In this document: positions 25,068 to 34,425 of the stretch, piece by piece
Position numbering within the stretch: position 1 is the first letter of the stretch
Layout of the letters: every line of letters starts with the position of its first letter
NCBI RefSeq assembly: GCF_019331695.1
Contig: NZ_JAHBBI010000002.1
Span: 248,001-312,000 of the forward strand
Length of the DNA stretch: 64,000 nucleotides
Origin: Bifidobacterium pluvialisilvae
GTDB lineage: Bacteria; Actinomycetota; Actinomycetes; Actinomycetales; Bifidobacteriaceae
Reading direction: 5' to 3'
Made by a program: the position numbers and the translations under genes
Notes under the pieces: model-generated
Seen by the model: only the letters and a program-made list of their open reading frames with translations
Databases searched by the model: none
Told to the model about the DNA's origin: nothing

Positions 25068-25096
25068 TTACTTTTTGAGTAGTTGTGTGCGATAAT
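25068..25096 (+). promoter_or_regulatory. Promoter of the deoR-galT operon, leaderless
   Basis: GATAAT at 25091-25096 ends 6 bases before the ATG at 25103. TTACTT at 25068-25073 sits 17 bases upstream as a weak -35. There is no Shine-Dalgarno, so the transcript should begin at the start codon. Confidence 0.65.
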
Positions 25097-25102
25097 GTTA
25101 CT

Positions 25103-25912
25103 ATGATTTCCTCACAACGACAGCATGTGATTCTCAGCAGGCTGCGTACGCGCGGCGCTGTGCGTATCACGGCATTGAGCAAGGAGCTCGGCGTCTCATC
25201 AATGACGATCCGCCGAGACATCGCCGAGCTCGCGGACAAAGGCCTGCTCAAACGTGTCCACGGCGGTGCGGTCACGACCAGCACCCTGCTCGCTGAACCC
25301 CTCTTCTCCGTCAAATCACAGATGGACATCGGCCTCAAGGACGCCATCGCCCGGCAGGCCATCAACTACGTCTCGCCCGGCGACGTCATCGCCATCGGCG
25401 GCGGCACCACGGCCTACATCTTCGCCCAGCATCTGCTGGAAAGCGAGAACTCGTCCGGCATCACCATCCTCACGAACTCCATTCCCGTGGCCGAACTCGT
25501 GCAGGCCATGGAGAACAAGGACGCCGAGGTCATCGTCACCGGCGGCGTGCTCACCCGGTCGAACTCGCTGGTCGGGCCGATCGCCGACAAGGTCATCTCG
25601 TCGCTGCGCGTCAACACGCTGTTCCTCGGCACGCACTCCGTCTCGATGCCACGGGGCTTCCTGACGCCGAACTCGCTGGAATCAGCCACCGACGCGGCGC
25701 TCATCAACATCGCCGACCGCAAGATCGTGCTCGCCGACCATACGAAGTGGGACAACACGTCGTTGTCCATGTTCGCGAGCTTCGAATCCATCGACGTGCT
25801 CATCACCGACGACGGCCTCAACCCCGAATACGCCGAACAGGCAAAGGATTTGGTGAAGGAACTCGTCCTGGCCGCTCAGGGCGACACCGACAAGGAAAGA
25901 GAACAGCAATGA
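25103..25912 (+). CDS. DeoR-family sugar regulator of the galactose genes
   Basis: Repressor-type regulator of 269 residues. The N-terminal DeoR helix-turn-helix reads ISSQRQHVILSRLRTRGAV, ITALSKELGVSSMTIRRDIA, ELADKGLLKRVHGGAV. The C-terminal DeoRC sensor domain has GDVIAIGGGTTAYIFAQHL, VIVTGGVLTRSNSLVGPIAD and TLFLGTHSVSMPRGFLTPN, ending with KIVLADHTKWDNTSL. These proteins usually bind a phosphorylated sugar. It overlaps galT by 4 bases (ATGA), so galactose or galactose-1-phosphate is a fair guess for the effector. The start at 25103 is chosen because the -10 box would overlap a start at 25085. Confidence 0.92.
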   Translation: MISSQRQHVILSRLRTRGAVRITALSKELGVSSMTIRRDIAELADKGLLKRVHGGAVTTSTLLAEPLFSVKSQMDIGLKDAIARQAINYVSPGDVIAIGGGTTAYIFAQHLLESENSSGITILTNSIPVAELVQAMENKDAEVIVTGGVLTRSNSLVGPIADKVISSLRVNTLFLGTHSVSMPRGFLTPNSLESATDAALINIADRKIVLADHTKWDNTSLSMFASFESIDVLITDDGLNPEYAEQAKDLVKELVLAAQGDTDKEREQQ

Positions 25913-27156
25913 CTGAATTCAATCAGTATGCGCCCGGAGACTATGCGAAGGAGCATATCCGCATCACACCCACCACGCTGGCGGATGGACGAGACTTCTT
26001 CTATCTCGACGACGACCCGGAATACGTGTCCGGGGCGAAGACCCGCGAACTCAAGGATCCGCGCCCGCTGGCCTACCGGTTCGCCAACCAGCTGAACGCC
26101 GCCGGCGAGGAGGTGCCCTACGCGGCCCCCGAGATGCGCCGCGACCCGCTGACCGGCGACTGGATCCCCATGGCCACCGCGCGCATGAACCGACCGATCA
26201 CCGCCGGCCCCGGCGCCACCGCCAAGGGCAACCCGCTGGCCGCCCGCAAGCCCGGCGACCCGTACCAGGACGGCGAGGTGCCCGACACCGACTACAACGT
26301 CGTCGTGTTCGAGAACCGCTTCCCGTCGATGGTGCGCGTGCCCGGCCGCTCCGAGGACGTGACCTATGTGGACGGCAATCCGCTGTGGGAGAAGAAGATG
26401 GCCGCCGGACGCTGCGAGGTCATCTGCTTCGACCCGAACGAGCACGGCCTGCCCGCCGACCTGCCGGTCTCGCGACTGCGCACGGTCGTCGAGGCGTGGG
26501 CGTTCCGCACCGCCGAGATCTCCGCCATGGACGGCATCGAGCAGATCTTCCCGTTCGAGAACCACGGCGCCGAGATCGGCGTCTCGCTTGCCCACCCGCA
26601 CGGCCAGGTCTACTGCTACCCGTTCATCGCACCGAAGATGGAAGCCGAGCTCAAGCATACCGAGGCCTACCATGAGAAGACCGGCGGCAACCTGCTCAAG
26701 GACCTCATGAACGCCGAGCTGGAGGCCAAGGAACGCGTGGTCATGCGCAACCACAGCTGGGTCGCCTACGTGCCGGCCGCCGCCCGCTGGCCTCTGGAGG
26801 TGCATGTGGCCCCGGTGCGCGACGTGCTCACGCTCGACCAGCTCAACGACCAGGAGCGCTGGGACCTGGCGTCCATGTACTCGCACCTGCTCAAGCGTGG
26901 CAACGCGTTCTTCGACAAGGGCGACGGCAAGGGCATGGACCTGCCGTACATCGCCGCCTGGCATCAGGCGCCGATTCACGACCCGCGCCGCGAGAACTAC
27001 CGCCTGAACCTGCAGTTCTTCAGCTTCCGCCGCGCCGCCAACAAGATCAAGTACCTCGCCGGCTCCGAGTCCGGCATGGCCGCCTGGATTTCCGACACGA
27101 CGCCGGAGCTCATCGCCAAGCGCTTCCACGAGCTCGGCGACGTCGACATCGACTAG
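25909..27156 (+). CDS. galT: Galactose-1-phosphate uridylyltransferase
   Basis: Leloir-pathway enzyme exchanging UMP between UDP-glucose and galactose-1-phosphate. The 415-residue protein has the active-site HPHGQ in GVSLAHPHGQVYCYPF, plus RRDPLTGDWIPMATARMNRP, FENRFPSM and a C-terminal AWHQAPIHDP. It is longer than the E. coli enzyme, with an actinobacterial N-terminal extension. The start is the ATG overlapping the deoR stop (ATGA), with AAGGAAAG upstream, so its translation is coupled to the regulator. galK follows after a 528-base repeat-filled gap with its own promoter. Confidence 0.96.
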   Translation: MTEFNQYAPGDYAKEHIRITPTTLADGRDFFYLDDDPEYVSGAKTRELKDPRPLAYRFANQLNAAGEEVPYAAPEMRRDPLTGDWIPMATARMNRPITAGPGATAKGNPLAARKPGDPYQDGEVPDTDYNVVVFENRFPSMVRVPGRSEDVTYVDGNPLWEKKMAAGRCEVICFDPNEHGLPADLPVSRLRTVVEAWAFRTAEISAMDGIEQIFPFENHGAEIGVSLAHPHGQVYCYPFIAPKMEAELKHTEAYHEKTGGNLLKDLMNAELEAKERVVMRNHSWVAYVPAAARWPLEVHVAPVRDVLTLDQLNDQERWDLASMYSHLLKRGNAFFDKGDGKGMDLPYIAAWHQAPIHDPRRENYRLNLQFFSFRRAANKIKYLAGSESGMAAWISDTTPELIAKRFHELGDVDID

Positions 27157-27530
27157 GTGCCGTCTACCCCCTCACCGTCATCCGGGGTGGGGCTGCGGCT
27201 TGTCCCGACCGTCATCCGGGGCGGGCTGCGGCTTATCTCAATCGTCATCCGGGCCGGGGCGGCGCCTATCCCAACTGTCATCCTGAGCTGCGGCCTATCC
27301 CAACTGTCATCCTGAGCGGAGCCGCGTAGCGGCGGAGTCGAAGGATCTCGCCCCCGCTGGCTTCTGATTCTTCGACTCCGGCCGAGGCTGTCGTCCGGGA
27401 TGACGGGAGGTCGTCCAATCGTCGCCCGGGATGACATAAGACGTCCTATTTCGCTCGGGATGTGAGCGACGATTCATCAATCGCACATATACGCACAATG
27501 TTGTGAGAATCGTATGCTTTATGCGCGCCG
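27157..27530. repeat. TCATCC(T/G)GAGC palindrome cluster between galT and galK
   Basis: About five left arms (CGTCATCCGGGGTGGGGCTG, CTGTCATCCTGAGC and variants) at 27175-27320 precede GGAGTCGAAGGATCTCG. Right arms (GATTCTTCGACTCCGGCC, CCGGGATGACGGGAGG, CGGGATGACATAAG) run to about 27465. The left arms share a step of about 41-45 bases with the spacer GGGGCTGCGGCTTGTCCC. Confidence 0.85.
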
Positions 27531-27534
27531 CGAA

Positions 27535-27564
27535 TTGCGTTATCGCGGATTATGTGACTATACT
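27535..27564 (+). promoter_or_regulatory. Candidate galK promoter TTGCGT-18-TATACT
   Basis: TTGCGT at 27535-27540 and TATACT at 27559-27564 with an 18-base spacer; this leaves a leader of about 110 bases before galK. The leader holds AACAAAACTTAACA and TTATCTGTTTGATAA, an imperfect dyad (about 27599-27616) that could be an operator. A second GATAAT within it is an alternative -10. Confidence 0.5.
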
Positions 27565-27684
27565 TGTCGATAAGCGAACAAAACTTAACATACCCAAACA
27601 TTATCTGTTTGATAATGGAATGGCGTGTTATCGGCGAACGCCATATGTTCGGGTATGAATGCCATGCTGCGAGGAAGGAGAATC

Positions 27685-28932
27685 ATGGCGAACGTAGAAT
27701 TCATTGCCCCGATCGAGGCGGACGAAGGCGTCTCCCGCGTTACGGAACTGTTCGAGAAGGCGTTTGGCGAGAAGCCGGAGGGCGTGTGGAGCGCCCCGGG
27801 CCGCGTGAACCTCATCGGTGAGCACACCGACTACAACGCCGGCCTGTGCCTGCCGATCGCGCTGCCGCACCGCACGTTCATCGCGCTGAAGCCGCGCACC
27901 GACACCATCGCCCGCGTGGTGTCCGAGATCAGTCCCGACGAGGTCGTCACCGCGGACCTTGACGGTCTCAAGGCCCGCGGCGTCGACGGATGGGGCGCCT
28001 ACCCAATCGGCGTGGCATGGGCGCTGCGTGAAAAGGGCTTCAACGTGCGTGGATTCGACGCCGCGTTCGTCTCCTGCGTGCCGCTCGGCTCCGGCCTGAG
28101 CTCGTCGGCCGCCATGACCTGCTCCACCGCGCTCGCCTTGGACGACGTGTACGGCCTGGGCTACGGCCAGTCCGACGCCGGCCGTGTGACGCTCATCAAC
28201 GCCGCCATCAAGTCGGAGAACGAGATGGCCGGCGCCTCCACCGGCGGCCTCGACCAGAACGCGTCCATGCGCTGTGAGGAGAACAAGGCGTTGCTGCTCG
28301 ACTGCCGCCCCGAGCTGACGCCGTTGGAGAACGTCTCGCAGCAGGCGTTCGACCTCAAGGCCAACAAGCTCGAACTGCTCGCCCTCGACACGCAGGCGCC
28401 GCATCAGCTCAACGACGGCCAGTACGCCGAACGCCGCGCCACCTGCGAGAAGGCCGCCGAGATCCTCAAGGTGCCGAACCTGCGCTACTGCGCCGACGGC
28501 ATCATGAAGGCCGGCGACCCGTTCCAGTCGCTCAAGGAGACCTTGGACGCCCTGCCGGACGATGTGATGAAGAAGCGCGTGCGCCACGTCGTCACCGAGA
28601 TCGAACGTGTGCGCAGCTTCGTGCACGCGTTCGCCAACAACGACATCGAAGAGGCCGGACGCCTGTTCAACGCCTCGCATGATTCGCTGGCCACCGATTA
28701 TGAGGTGACCGTGCCCGAACTGGATGTGGCCGTGGATGTGGCCCGCCATAACGGCGCCTACGGTGCGCGCATGACCGGTGGCGGCTTCGGCGGCTCCATC
28801 ATCGCGCTGGTGGATGAGGGCAGGAGCGAGGAGGTCGCGCAGAAGATCGCCGACGAATTCGCCCGCCGAGGCTTCCACGCCCCGCGTGCGCTTGCGGCCG
28901 TGGCCAGCTCGTCCGCATCCCGCAACGCCTGA
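27685..28932 (+). CDS. galK: Galactokinase
   Basis: Phosphorylates galactose to galactose-1-phosphate, the substrate of GalT. The 415-residue GHMP kinase shows the galactokinase signature GRVNLIGEHTDYNAGLCLPI, the ATP loop PLGSGLSSSAAMTCSTALAL, the base SENEMAGASTGGLDQNAS and the C-terminal MTGGGFGGSIIALV. The start at 27685 is fixed by GAGGAAGGAG 4 bases upstream; the frame is open further up, but that part lies in the leader. It is convergent with the DEAD-box gene, with hairpins between. Confidence 0.97.
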   Translation: MANVEFIAPIEADEGVSRVTELFEKAFGEKPEGVWSAPGRVNLIGEHTDYNAGLCLPIALPHRTFIALKPRTDTIARVVSEISPDEVVTADLDGLKARGVDGWGAYPIGVAWALREKGFNVRGFDAAFVSCVPLGSGLSSSAAMTCSTALALDDVYGLGYGQSDAGRVTLINAAIKSENEMAGASTGGLDQNASMRCEENKALLLDCRPELTPLENVSQQAFDLKANKLELLALDTQAPHQLNDGQYAERRATCEKAAEILKVPNLRYCADGIMKAGDPFQSLKETLDALPDDVMKKRVRHVVTEIERVRSFVHAFANNDIEEAGRLFNASHDSLATDYEVTVPELDVAVDVARHNGAYGARMTGGGFGGSIIALVDEGRSEEVAQKIADEFARRGFHAPRALAAVASSSASRNA

Positions 28933-28957
28933 TTGGCGCTGAAAGCAATCAGCGTGG

Positions 28958-28984
28958 CTTGGACAGTCCTGTGGACTGTCCAAG
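28958..28984. terminator. CTTGGACAGTCC hairpin after galK
   Basis: Perfect 12-base arms CTTGGACAGTCC (28958-28969) and GGACTGTCCAAG (28973-28984) with a 3-base loop, 25 bases after the galK stop. It belongs to the ACAGTCC hairpin family found also at 34868, 34967, 42413, 42566 and 61182, so it may be a repeat acting as a terminator. Confidence 0.65.
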
Positions 28985-29025
28985 GCCGCTGCGGAGAGGT
29001 TTTCCTGATGCGGTTAACCGGCAAT

Positions 29026-29166
29026 ATTCATCTTCTGGGGTGATTCATGGAGCCGGAGCCGCGTATCTCCATCTTCTGGGGTGATTACAAACGAGAGCCG
29101 GGGTATTGACGTTGGAATCCCAATGCCAATACCCCGGCTCTCGTCTCTCGTCACCCCAGAAGATAA
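29026..29166. repeat. Nested inverted repeat with duplicated CATCTTCTGGGGTGATT
   Basis: The left outer arm CATCTTCTGGGGTGATT occurs twice (about 29029 and 29070). The right outer arm TCACCCCAGAAGAT ends near 29164. Inside, a perfect 17-base stem CGAGAGCCGGGGTATTG (29092-29108) pairs with 29127-29143 around an 18-base loop that itself folds (TTGG/CCAA). It can serve as a terminator for both converging genes, galK and the helicase. Confidence 0.8.
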
Positions 29167-29232
29167 GGATAGGTGCCTGGACAAGGGGCGGGACCTGCTT
29201 CAGGGGAGAAAAGTCCCGTTCATGAACGGCGC

Positions 29233-31074
29233 TCAGCGGTAGGAGTGCTGGCGGTCGCGCTTGGTGGAGTGGTGGTGCTTGCCCGAGGCGTCCCTGTCGT
29301 AGCCGCGGCCGTTGCGGCCCCCGCGACGGAAATCATCCTGACGGTCGCGACGGTCCTTCCTCTCGAAACGGTTCCTGCGGAATCCACCGTTTTCGAAGCG
29401 GTCGAAATCCCGTTCGGAACGGTTCCGGCGTCCACCGCGTGAGAAACCGTCACGGCGGTCGTCGTTGCGGCGGTCCTTGCGGTAGTCGTCACGGTCGAAG
29501 CGACCCTTGCGCCCGCCACGGTCGAAGCGTTCGTCACCGCGGCCGAACCGCTCGCGACGGTCGAAATCACGGTCGAAACGGTCGTGCTTGAAGTCCCTGC
29601 GTCCTCCACGGCGGTCGTCGGCGTAGGCGAACCGGTCGTCGTCACGCCCATGGTCACGGCGACCACGGAACGGACGGTCGCCACGGCGGTCATCCCGGCG
29701 GCGCTCGCCACGGCCCCGGTCGTCGAAGCGACGGCCGCCACGGAACCCACGCCCATCGCCGCGACGGCCCTTCTTCTTCGCACCGTTGTCCAGCATCGGC
29801 AACGTCCAGTCGTCGACCAGCGGCGCCTTCTCGCCGACCAGCTCCAGCACTTCGGGGGATTCCGCCGTCACACGCACGAACTTGCAGTCGATGCCGGCGC
29901 GGCGCAGCATGCGGGCCGTGCCTCGACGCTGATGCGAGGTGACCAGCGTCACCACGTCGCCGTCCTTGCCGGCGCGCGCGGTGCGGCCGGAACGATGCAG
30001 GAACGACTTCGGATCGCGCGGCGGGTCGATCTGCACGACCAGTTCCACGCCGCTGATGTCCATGCCTCGCGCCGCCACATCGGTGGCCACCATCACATGC
30101 ACCTCGCCCGAACGGAACGCGCGCATGTTGCGTTCGCGCAGGCTCTGCGAAAGATCACCCTGCAACTCGGCCGTCGGAATGCCCGCCGCGATCAGACGCG
30201 CCGTCAGCTCGGTGGCGAAGCTCTTCGTGCGCGTGAACATGATGCGCTTGCCCGTGCCCGACGCCAACGCCTCGACCACGCCCGGCTTGTCCTTCGCGGA
30301 CACCTGGAACACATGCTGCGTCATCGTCGCCACCTGCGCGGTGGCGGAATCGATCTCATGCACCTTCGGCTCATGCAGGAAACGCTTCACCAGCGAATCG
30401 ATGTCGTTGTCGAGCGTGGCCGAGAACAGCATGTGCTGGCAGTCCTCCGGTACCTGTTCGAGCAGCTTGGTGACCTCGGGCAGGAAGCCCATGTCGGCCA
30501 TCTCGTCGGCCTCGTCGATCACCACGACCTCCACGTCGTCAAGACGGCAGCGGTGCTGGTTGATGAGGTCCTGCAGGCGGCCCGGGCAGGCCACCACGAT
30601 GTCGGTGCCGCGACGCAGGTCGTTGACCTGACGGTTCTGGCGCACGCCGCCGTAGACGGTCGTCGTCTTCATATGGCGGGCGTCGGCGAGCATCGACACC
30701 ACGTCGTTGATCTGATTGACCAGCTCGCGCGTGGGGGCGAGGATCAGCGCGCGCGGACGCGTCGGCGTCGCACGCTGGGAGATCCGCGCGACCAGCGGAA
30801 TCGAATACGCGAGCGTCTTACCGGAACCGGTCGCGCCGCGGCCGAGGATGTCACGGCCCTTGAGCGAATCCGGCAGCGTATCGGCCTGGATGGGGAACGC
30901 GCGGGTCTTGCCGTCGTCCGCGAGCGCGCGGACGATCGGCTTCGGCACGCCGAGCTCGAAGAACGTGGGCTGGGGGGGTTCGGCAGGGGCCGTCGTCTCG
31001 TCGTTATCGGTGGTTGTTTCGGTAATCGTCGTCTCTTCGGTGACGCCCTCGATGGGCATATTGATATCGGACAC
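29233..31074 (-). CDS. DEAD-box ATP-dependent RNA helicase with RGG-rich tail
   Basis: RNA helicase of 613 residues likely to help ribosome assembly or RNA decay at low temperature. The helicase core spans about 38-410: Q-motif FFELGVPKPIVRAL, motif I GATGSGKTLAYSIPL, PTRELVNQ, VIDEADEMADMGF, LFSATLDNDID, the C-terminal VATDVAARGMDI and HRSGRTARAGKDGD. After it lies a tail of about 190 residues, almost only Arg, Gly, Asp, Phe and Lys (RGGRRFDDRGRGERRRDD and so on), expected to be disordered and RNA-binding. The acidic N-terminus includes a Thr/Glu run. The nucleotide repeats in the tail (CGGTCG-type) explain the long false frames on the other strand. Confidence 0.94.
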   Translation of the reverse strand: MSDINMPIEGVTEETTITETTTDNDETTAPAEPPQPTFFELGVPKPIVRALADDGKTRAFPIQADTLPDSLKGRDILGRGATGSGKTLAYSIPLVARISQRATPTRPRALILAPTRELVNQINDVVSMLADARHMKTTTVYGGVRQNRQVNDLRRGTDIVVACPGRLQDLINQHRCRLDDVEVVVIDEADEMADMGFLPEVTKLLEQVPEDCQHMLFSATLDNDIDSLVKRFLHEPKVHEIDSATAQVATMTQHVFQVSAKDKPGVVEALASGTGKRIMFTRTKSFATELTARLIAAGIPTAELQGDLSQSLRERNMRAFRSGEVHVMVATDVAARGMDISGVELVVQIDPPRDPKSFLHRSGRTARAGKDGDVVTLVTSHQRRGTARMLRRAGIDCKFVRVTAESPEVLELVGEKAPLVDDWTLPMLDNGAKKKGRRGDGRGFRGGRRFDDRGRGERRRDDRRGDRPFRGRRDHGRDDDRFAYADDRRGGRRDFKHDRFDRDFDRRERFGRGDERFDRGGRKGRFDRDDYRKDRRNDDRRDGFSRGGRRNRSERDFDRFENGGFRRNRFERKDRRDRQDDFRRGGRNGRGYDRDASGKHHHSTKRDRQHSYR

Positions 31075-31339
31075 TATTGCCTTTCGGAAATCAAGAAAGC
31101 GTTATACAACACGGCGGGCATGCTCCCGCCTCGGAATATCGCGATTCAAACCGTTTATCGCGATACATATATCGACCTCATGCGCGCGAGATCGCCGCAT
31201 ACTTGCCCACAACGAACGATAGGGAAAGCGGTCGCCTGAATGTGCCCCGATGATGAAATCAGCGATGCCGGGTGCTTTCGTGTCCCGGACGAGAAAACAT
31301 TATATGGGGAAGTGCGGATGTCGGCGCGTTGCGCGGCAT

Positions 31340-31411
31340 CCAATTCACGAATCGCCAGATACCCCTCAAAATCATGCAAAAATCGGCAGTAACTGATGAT
31401 TCGTGAATTGG
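31340..31411. promoter_or_regulatory. Perfect 14-base inverted repeats upstream of the MATE gene
   Basis: CCAATTCACGAATC at 31340-31353 and GATTCGTGAATTGG at 31398-31411, separated by 44 bases. The right copy ends 6 bases before the -10 box TAGTAT. This may be a pair of operators or a long-range hairpin in an upstream transcript. Confidence 0.6.
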
Positions 31412-31417
31412 CGAGCC

Positions 31418-31423
31418 TAGTAT
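31418..31423 (+). promoter_or_regulatory. -10 box TAGTAT of the MATE gene, leaderless
   Basis: TAGTAT ends 6 bases before the ATG at 31430; no ribosome site is present. The -35 region is weak and overlaps the inverted repeat. Confidence 0.55.
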
Positions 31424-31429
31424 GCAACC

Positions 31430-32788
31430 ATGGCAACAATCGACATGACCGAAGGCAGACCGACACCGCATCTCGTGAACTACGCCGTTCCGCTGGTGTT
31501 GACCAACGTCTTCCAACTGTCGTACAACGCGCTCGACGCCATCATCGTCGGCCGGTTCATCGGCAAGGAGGCGCTCGCCGCCACCGGCATGGCCAGCCCG
31601 ATCATGAACCTGCTGATCCTCGGCATCTCGGGCCTGACGATGGGCGCCGGCGTGCTGATGAGCGAATACTACGGCGCGAAGAACCTTTCACGCCTGCGAC
31701 GCGAGATGTCGACGACCATCATCTCCGGGTTGATCGTGTCGGTTGCCGTCGCCGCATTGGGATTCGCGCTGACCGTGCCGCTGCTGCGCGTATTGAACGT
31801 TCCTGCGGAAGCGTTCGCGATGACCAGGACGTACCTGCGCATCACGTTCCTCGGCGTGCCGTTCACGTATTGCTATAACGCGCTCGCCGCCGCGCTGAAA
31901 AGCGCCGGCGATTCGAAGACCCCGCTGGTGTTCCTCAGCATCGCATTGACGGTCAACGGCCTGCTGGACTTCGTCTGCATCGGATTCCTCGGCTTCGGCA
32001 TCGACTGGGCGGCCACGACCGACGTCATCGCGCAGGCGCTCGCCATGACGATGACCGCCGTGTTCATGGCGTGGAGGATGCCCGACTTCCGTATTCGGCG
32101 GGACGAATTCGGCATAGACCTCGCGTTGCTGCGCACGACGTGGGAGTATGGTTCGGTCACGGCGCTGCAGCAGTCGATTCAGCCGATCGCCAAGCTGCTC
32201 ATTCAGGGCGCGGTCAATTCGTTGGGCGTGGATGTGATCGCCGCGTTCAACGCCGTCACGCGTGTGGATGATTTCGCGTTCACGCCGCAGCAGAGCATTT
32301 CGCACGGCATCACGACGTATGTGGCGCAGAACCGCGGCGCCGGGAGGACTGATCGCATCCGTCCCGGATTCCGTGCGGGACTTCGCTTGGAATTCTTCTA
32401 TTGGATTCTCATCGGATTGGTCGTGTTGCTGCTGCACCGGCCGATCATGCACCTGTTCGTGACCGCCGACCAGACGCGCGTCGTCGACCTGGGCAGCCAG
32501 TATCTGACGACGATGGCGTTGTTCTATATCTTCCCGTCGTTCACCAACGGCATCCAGGGGTTCTTCCGCGGCATGGGGAACATGTCGGTCACGCTGGTCT
32601 CCACGTTCATCCAGGCGTCGTTGCGTGCGGTGTTCACGTGGGTGTTGATCGGATCGCTGGGCATGTACGGCATCAGTTTCGCATGCGCGATCGGATGGAG
32701 CGCCATGCTGCTGTTCGAGGTGCCGTACTACGTCATGTACATGAGGAAGCGCGGAATGCTGGGGGCGAGCCGTTCTTTGTCGTCCTGA
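31430..32788 (+). CDS. MATE-family multidrug efflux transporter
   Basis: Membrane transporter of 452 residues with about twelve hydrophobic helices in two MatE halves. The opening GRPTPHLVNYAVPLVLTNVF and SYNALDAIIVGRFIGKEALAATG are typical of the family, as are ISGLTMGAGVLMSEYYGAKN and, in the second half, QQSISHGITTYVAQNRGAGR and FPSFTNGIQGFFRGMGNMSVTL. It should use an ion gradient to export cationic compounds; the substrate cannot be predicted. No neighbour points to a role. Upstream operator-like repeats suggest regulated expression. Confidence 0.92.
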   Translation: MATIDMTEGRPTPHLVNYAVPLVLTNVFQLSYNALDAIIVGRFIGKEALAATGMASPIMNLLILGISGLTMGAGVLMSEYYGAKNLSRLRREMSTTIISGLIVSVAVAALGFALTVPLLRVLNVPAEAFAMTRTYLRITFLGVPFTYCYNALAAALKSAGDSKTPLVFLSIALTVNGLLDFVCIGFLGFGIDWAATTDVIAQALAMTMTAVFMAWRMPDFRIRRDEFGIDLALLRTTWEYGSVTALQQSIQPIAKLLIQGAVNSLGVDVIAAFNAVTRVDDFAFTPQQSISHGITTYVAQNRGAGRTDRIRPGFRAGLRLEFFYWILIGLVVLLLHRPIMHLFVTADQTRVVDLGSQYLTTMALFYIFPSFTNGIQGFFRGMGNMSVTLVSTFIQASLRAVFTWVLIGSLGMYGISFACAIGWSAMLLFEVPYYVMYMRKRGMLGASRSLSS

Positions 32789-33005
32789 GCGGAAGGCACG
32801 ACTCCCGGGGCAGCCACCGTCGTCCTGAGCGGAAGGCACAGCTCCCGGGACAGCCACCGTCGTCCTGAGCGGAGGGCACAGCTCCGGGGTGATTGTTGTC
32901 ATCCTGAGCGGAGGGCGAAGCCCGGAGTCGAAGGATCTTGCGCCACTGGTCGGTTCCGGATCCTTCGACTCCGCCGCAACCGGCTCCGCTCAGGATGACG
33001 GGAGA
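32783..33005. repeat. TCATCCTGAGC palindrome with repeated left tip
   Basis: Three left-tip copies (GTCGTCCTGAGCGGAAGGCA) with a 44-base step, sharing the spacer CTCCCGGGGCAGCCACC, run from about 32780 to 32900. A complete arm pair then follows: GTCATCCTGAGCGGAGGGCG, GGAGTCGAAGGATCTTG and GGATCCTTCGACTCCG, GCTCAGGATGACGGG. It separates the converging MATE and UPF0210 genes. Confidence 0.9.
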
Positions 33006-33032
33006 CAGGAGGGGTTGCTCGACGGTTGTTCG

Positions 33033-34397
33033 TCAGTTCTTGAAGCTGTGGATCGGGGCGGGGATGCGGCCGCCGCGGGTCACGAACGCCTCGCAGCCCG
33101 TCTGGTTGACGGGCATGATCGGCGCATAGCCCATGAGGCCGCCGAAGTTCGCCATCTCGCCCACGCCCTTGCCGGCCACGGGAATCACGCGCACGGCCGT
33201 GGTCTTCTGGTTCACCATGCCGATGGCCGCCTCGTCGGCGATCATGCCGGAGATCGTGGCGGCGGACGTGTCGCCGGGGATGGCGATCATGTCGAGGCCG
33301 ACCGAGCACACGCAGGTCATGGCCTCGAGCTTCTCGATCGTCAGGCAGCCGGATGTGGCGGCGTCGATCATGTTCTTGTCCTCGGAGACGGGGATGAACG
33401 CGCCGGACAGGCCGCCGACGTACGACGACGCCATGATGCCGCCCTTCTTCACCTGGTCGTTGAGCATGGCCAGCGCGGCCGTCGTGCCGGGCGCGCCAAC
33501 CTGTTCGAGGCCGATCTTCTCCAGCACCTCGCCGACCGAATCGCCCACGGCCGGCGTCGGGGCCAGCGACAGGTCGATGATGCCGAACGGGATGCCGAGA
33601 CGGCGCGACGCCTCCTGCGCCACCAGCTGGCCCACGCGCGTGATCTTGAACGCGGTGCGCTTGATGGTCTCGCACAGGAACTCGAAGTCCTTGCCCTTGG
33701 CGGCATCGAGCGCACGGGAGACGACACCCGGGCCGGAGACGCCCACGTTGATGACGGCGTCGCCCTCGGTCACGCCATGGAATCCGCCCGCCATGAACGG
33801 GTTGTCGTCCGGCACGTTGCAGAACGCCACGAACTTCACGCAGCCGTAGGAGTCGTTGTCCTTCGTGAGCTCGGCCGTGTCCTTGATGATGTGGCCGAGC
33901 AGTTCGACCGCGTTCATGTCGATGCCGGTCTTCGTGGAGCCGACGTTCACCGACGAGCACACGAGGTCGGTCTCGGCGAGCGCCTTGGGCAGCGACCTGA
34001 TGAGCAGCTCCTCGGCCGGGGTCATGGCCTTCGAGACCAGTGCGGAATAGCCGCCGATCAGGTCGACGCCGACCTTCTTGGCCGCGTTGTCGAGCGCGTG
34101 CGCGATTTTGACGAAGTCGTCGCTCGTCTTGCACGAGCTGGCGCCGACCAGCGAGATCGGCGTGACGGTGATGCGCTTGTTGACGATCGGGATGCCGTAG
34201 TCGCGGCTGATCTCCTCGCCGGTCTTCACCAGGTCCTTGGCATACGACGTGATCTTGTTGTAGACGTTGTCGCAGACGGTGTCCACGTCGGCGGCCGCGC
34301 AGTCGAGCAGACTGATGCCCATCGTGATGGTGCGCACGTCGAGCTTCTCCTGCTCGATCATCTGATTGGTCTCGTGGACCTCCATGATATTCAGCAT
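33033..34397 (-). CDS. UPF0210 (DUF711/PFL) family protein
   Basis: Cytoplasmic protein of 454 residues of the UPF0210 family, related in fold to the pyruvate formate-lyase/ribonucleotide-reductase barrel group but without a confirmed reaction. Diagnostic stretches are [60 protein letters not shown] and [23 protein letters not shown] ribosome site GAAGGGA lies upstream of the ATG at 34397. The ACT-domain gene ends 28 bases before that ATG on the same strand, forming a two-gene operon widely conserved in Gram-positive bacteria. The pairing suggests amino-acid-sensitive control of the UPF0210 protein. Confidence 0.92.
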   Translation of the reverse strand: MLNIMEVHETNQMIEQEKLDVRTITMGISLLDCAAADVDTVCDNVYNKITSYAKDLVKTGEEISRDYGIPIVNKRITVTPISLVGASSCKTSDDFVKIAHALDNAAKKVGVDLIGGYSALVSKAMTPAEELLIRSLPKALAETDLVCSSVNVGSTKTGIDMNAVELLGHIIKDTAELTKDNDSYGCVKFVAFCNVPDDNPFMAGGFHGVTEGDAVINVGVSGPGVVSRALDAAKGKDFEFLCETIKRTAFKITRVGQLVAQEASRRLGIPFGIIDLSLAPTPAVGDSVGEVLEKIGLEQVGAPGTTAALAMLNDQVKKGGIMASSYVGGLSGAFIPVSEDKNMIDAATSGCLTIEKLEAMTCVCSVGLDMIAIPGDTSAATISGMIADEAAIGMVNQKTTAVRVIPVAGKGVGEMANFGGLMGYAPIMPVNQTGCEAFVTRGGRIPAPIHSFKN

Positions 34398-34425
34398 GGT
34401 ATGTAATCCCTTCCCGCGGCGCGTA

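Larger units (their letters stand above)
31075..31429. other. Intergenic region between divergent helicase and MATE genes
   Basis: No gene. It should hold the helicase promoter on the left and the MATE promoter on the right. The only ordered feature is the pair of inverted repeats described separately. A minus-strand frame across it has no family-like features. Confidence 0.6.
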
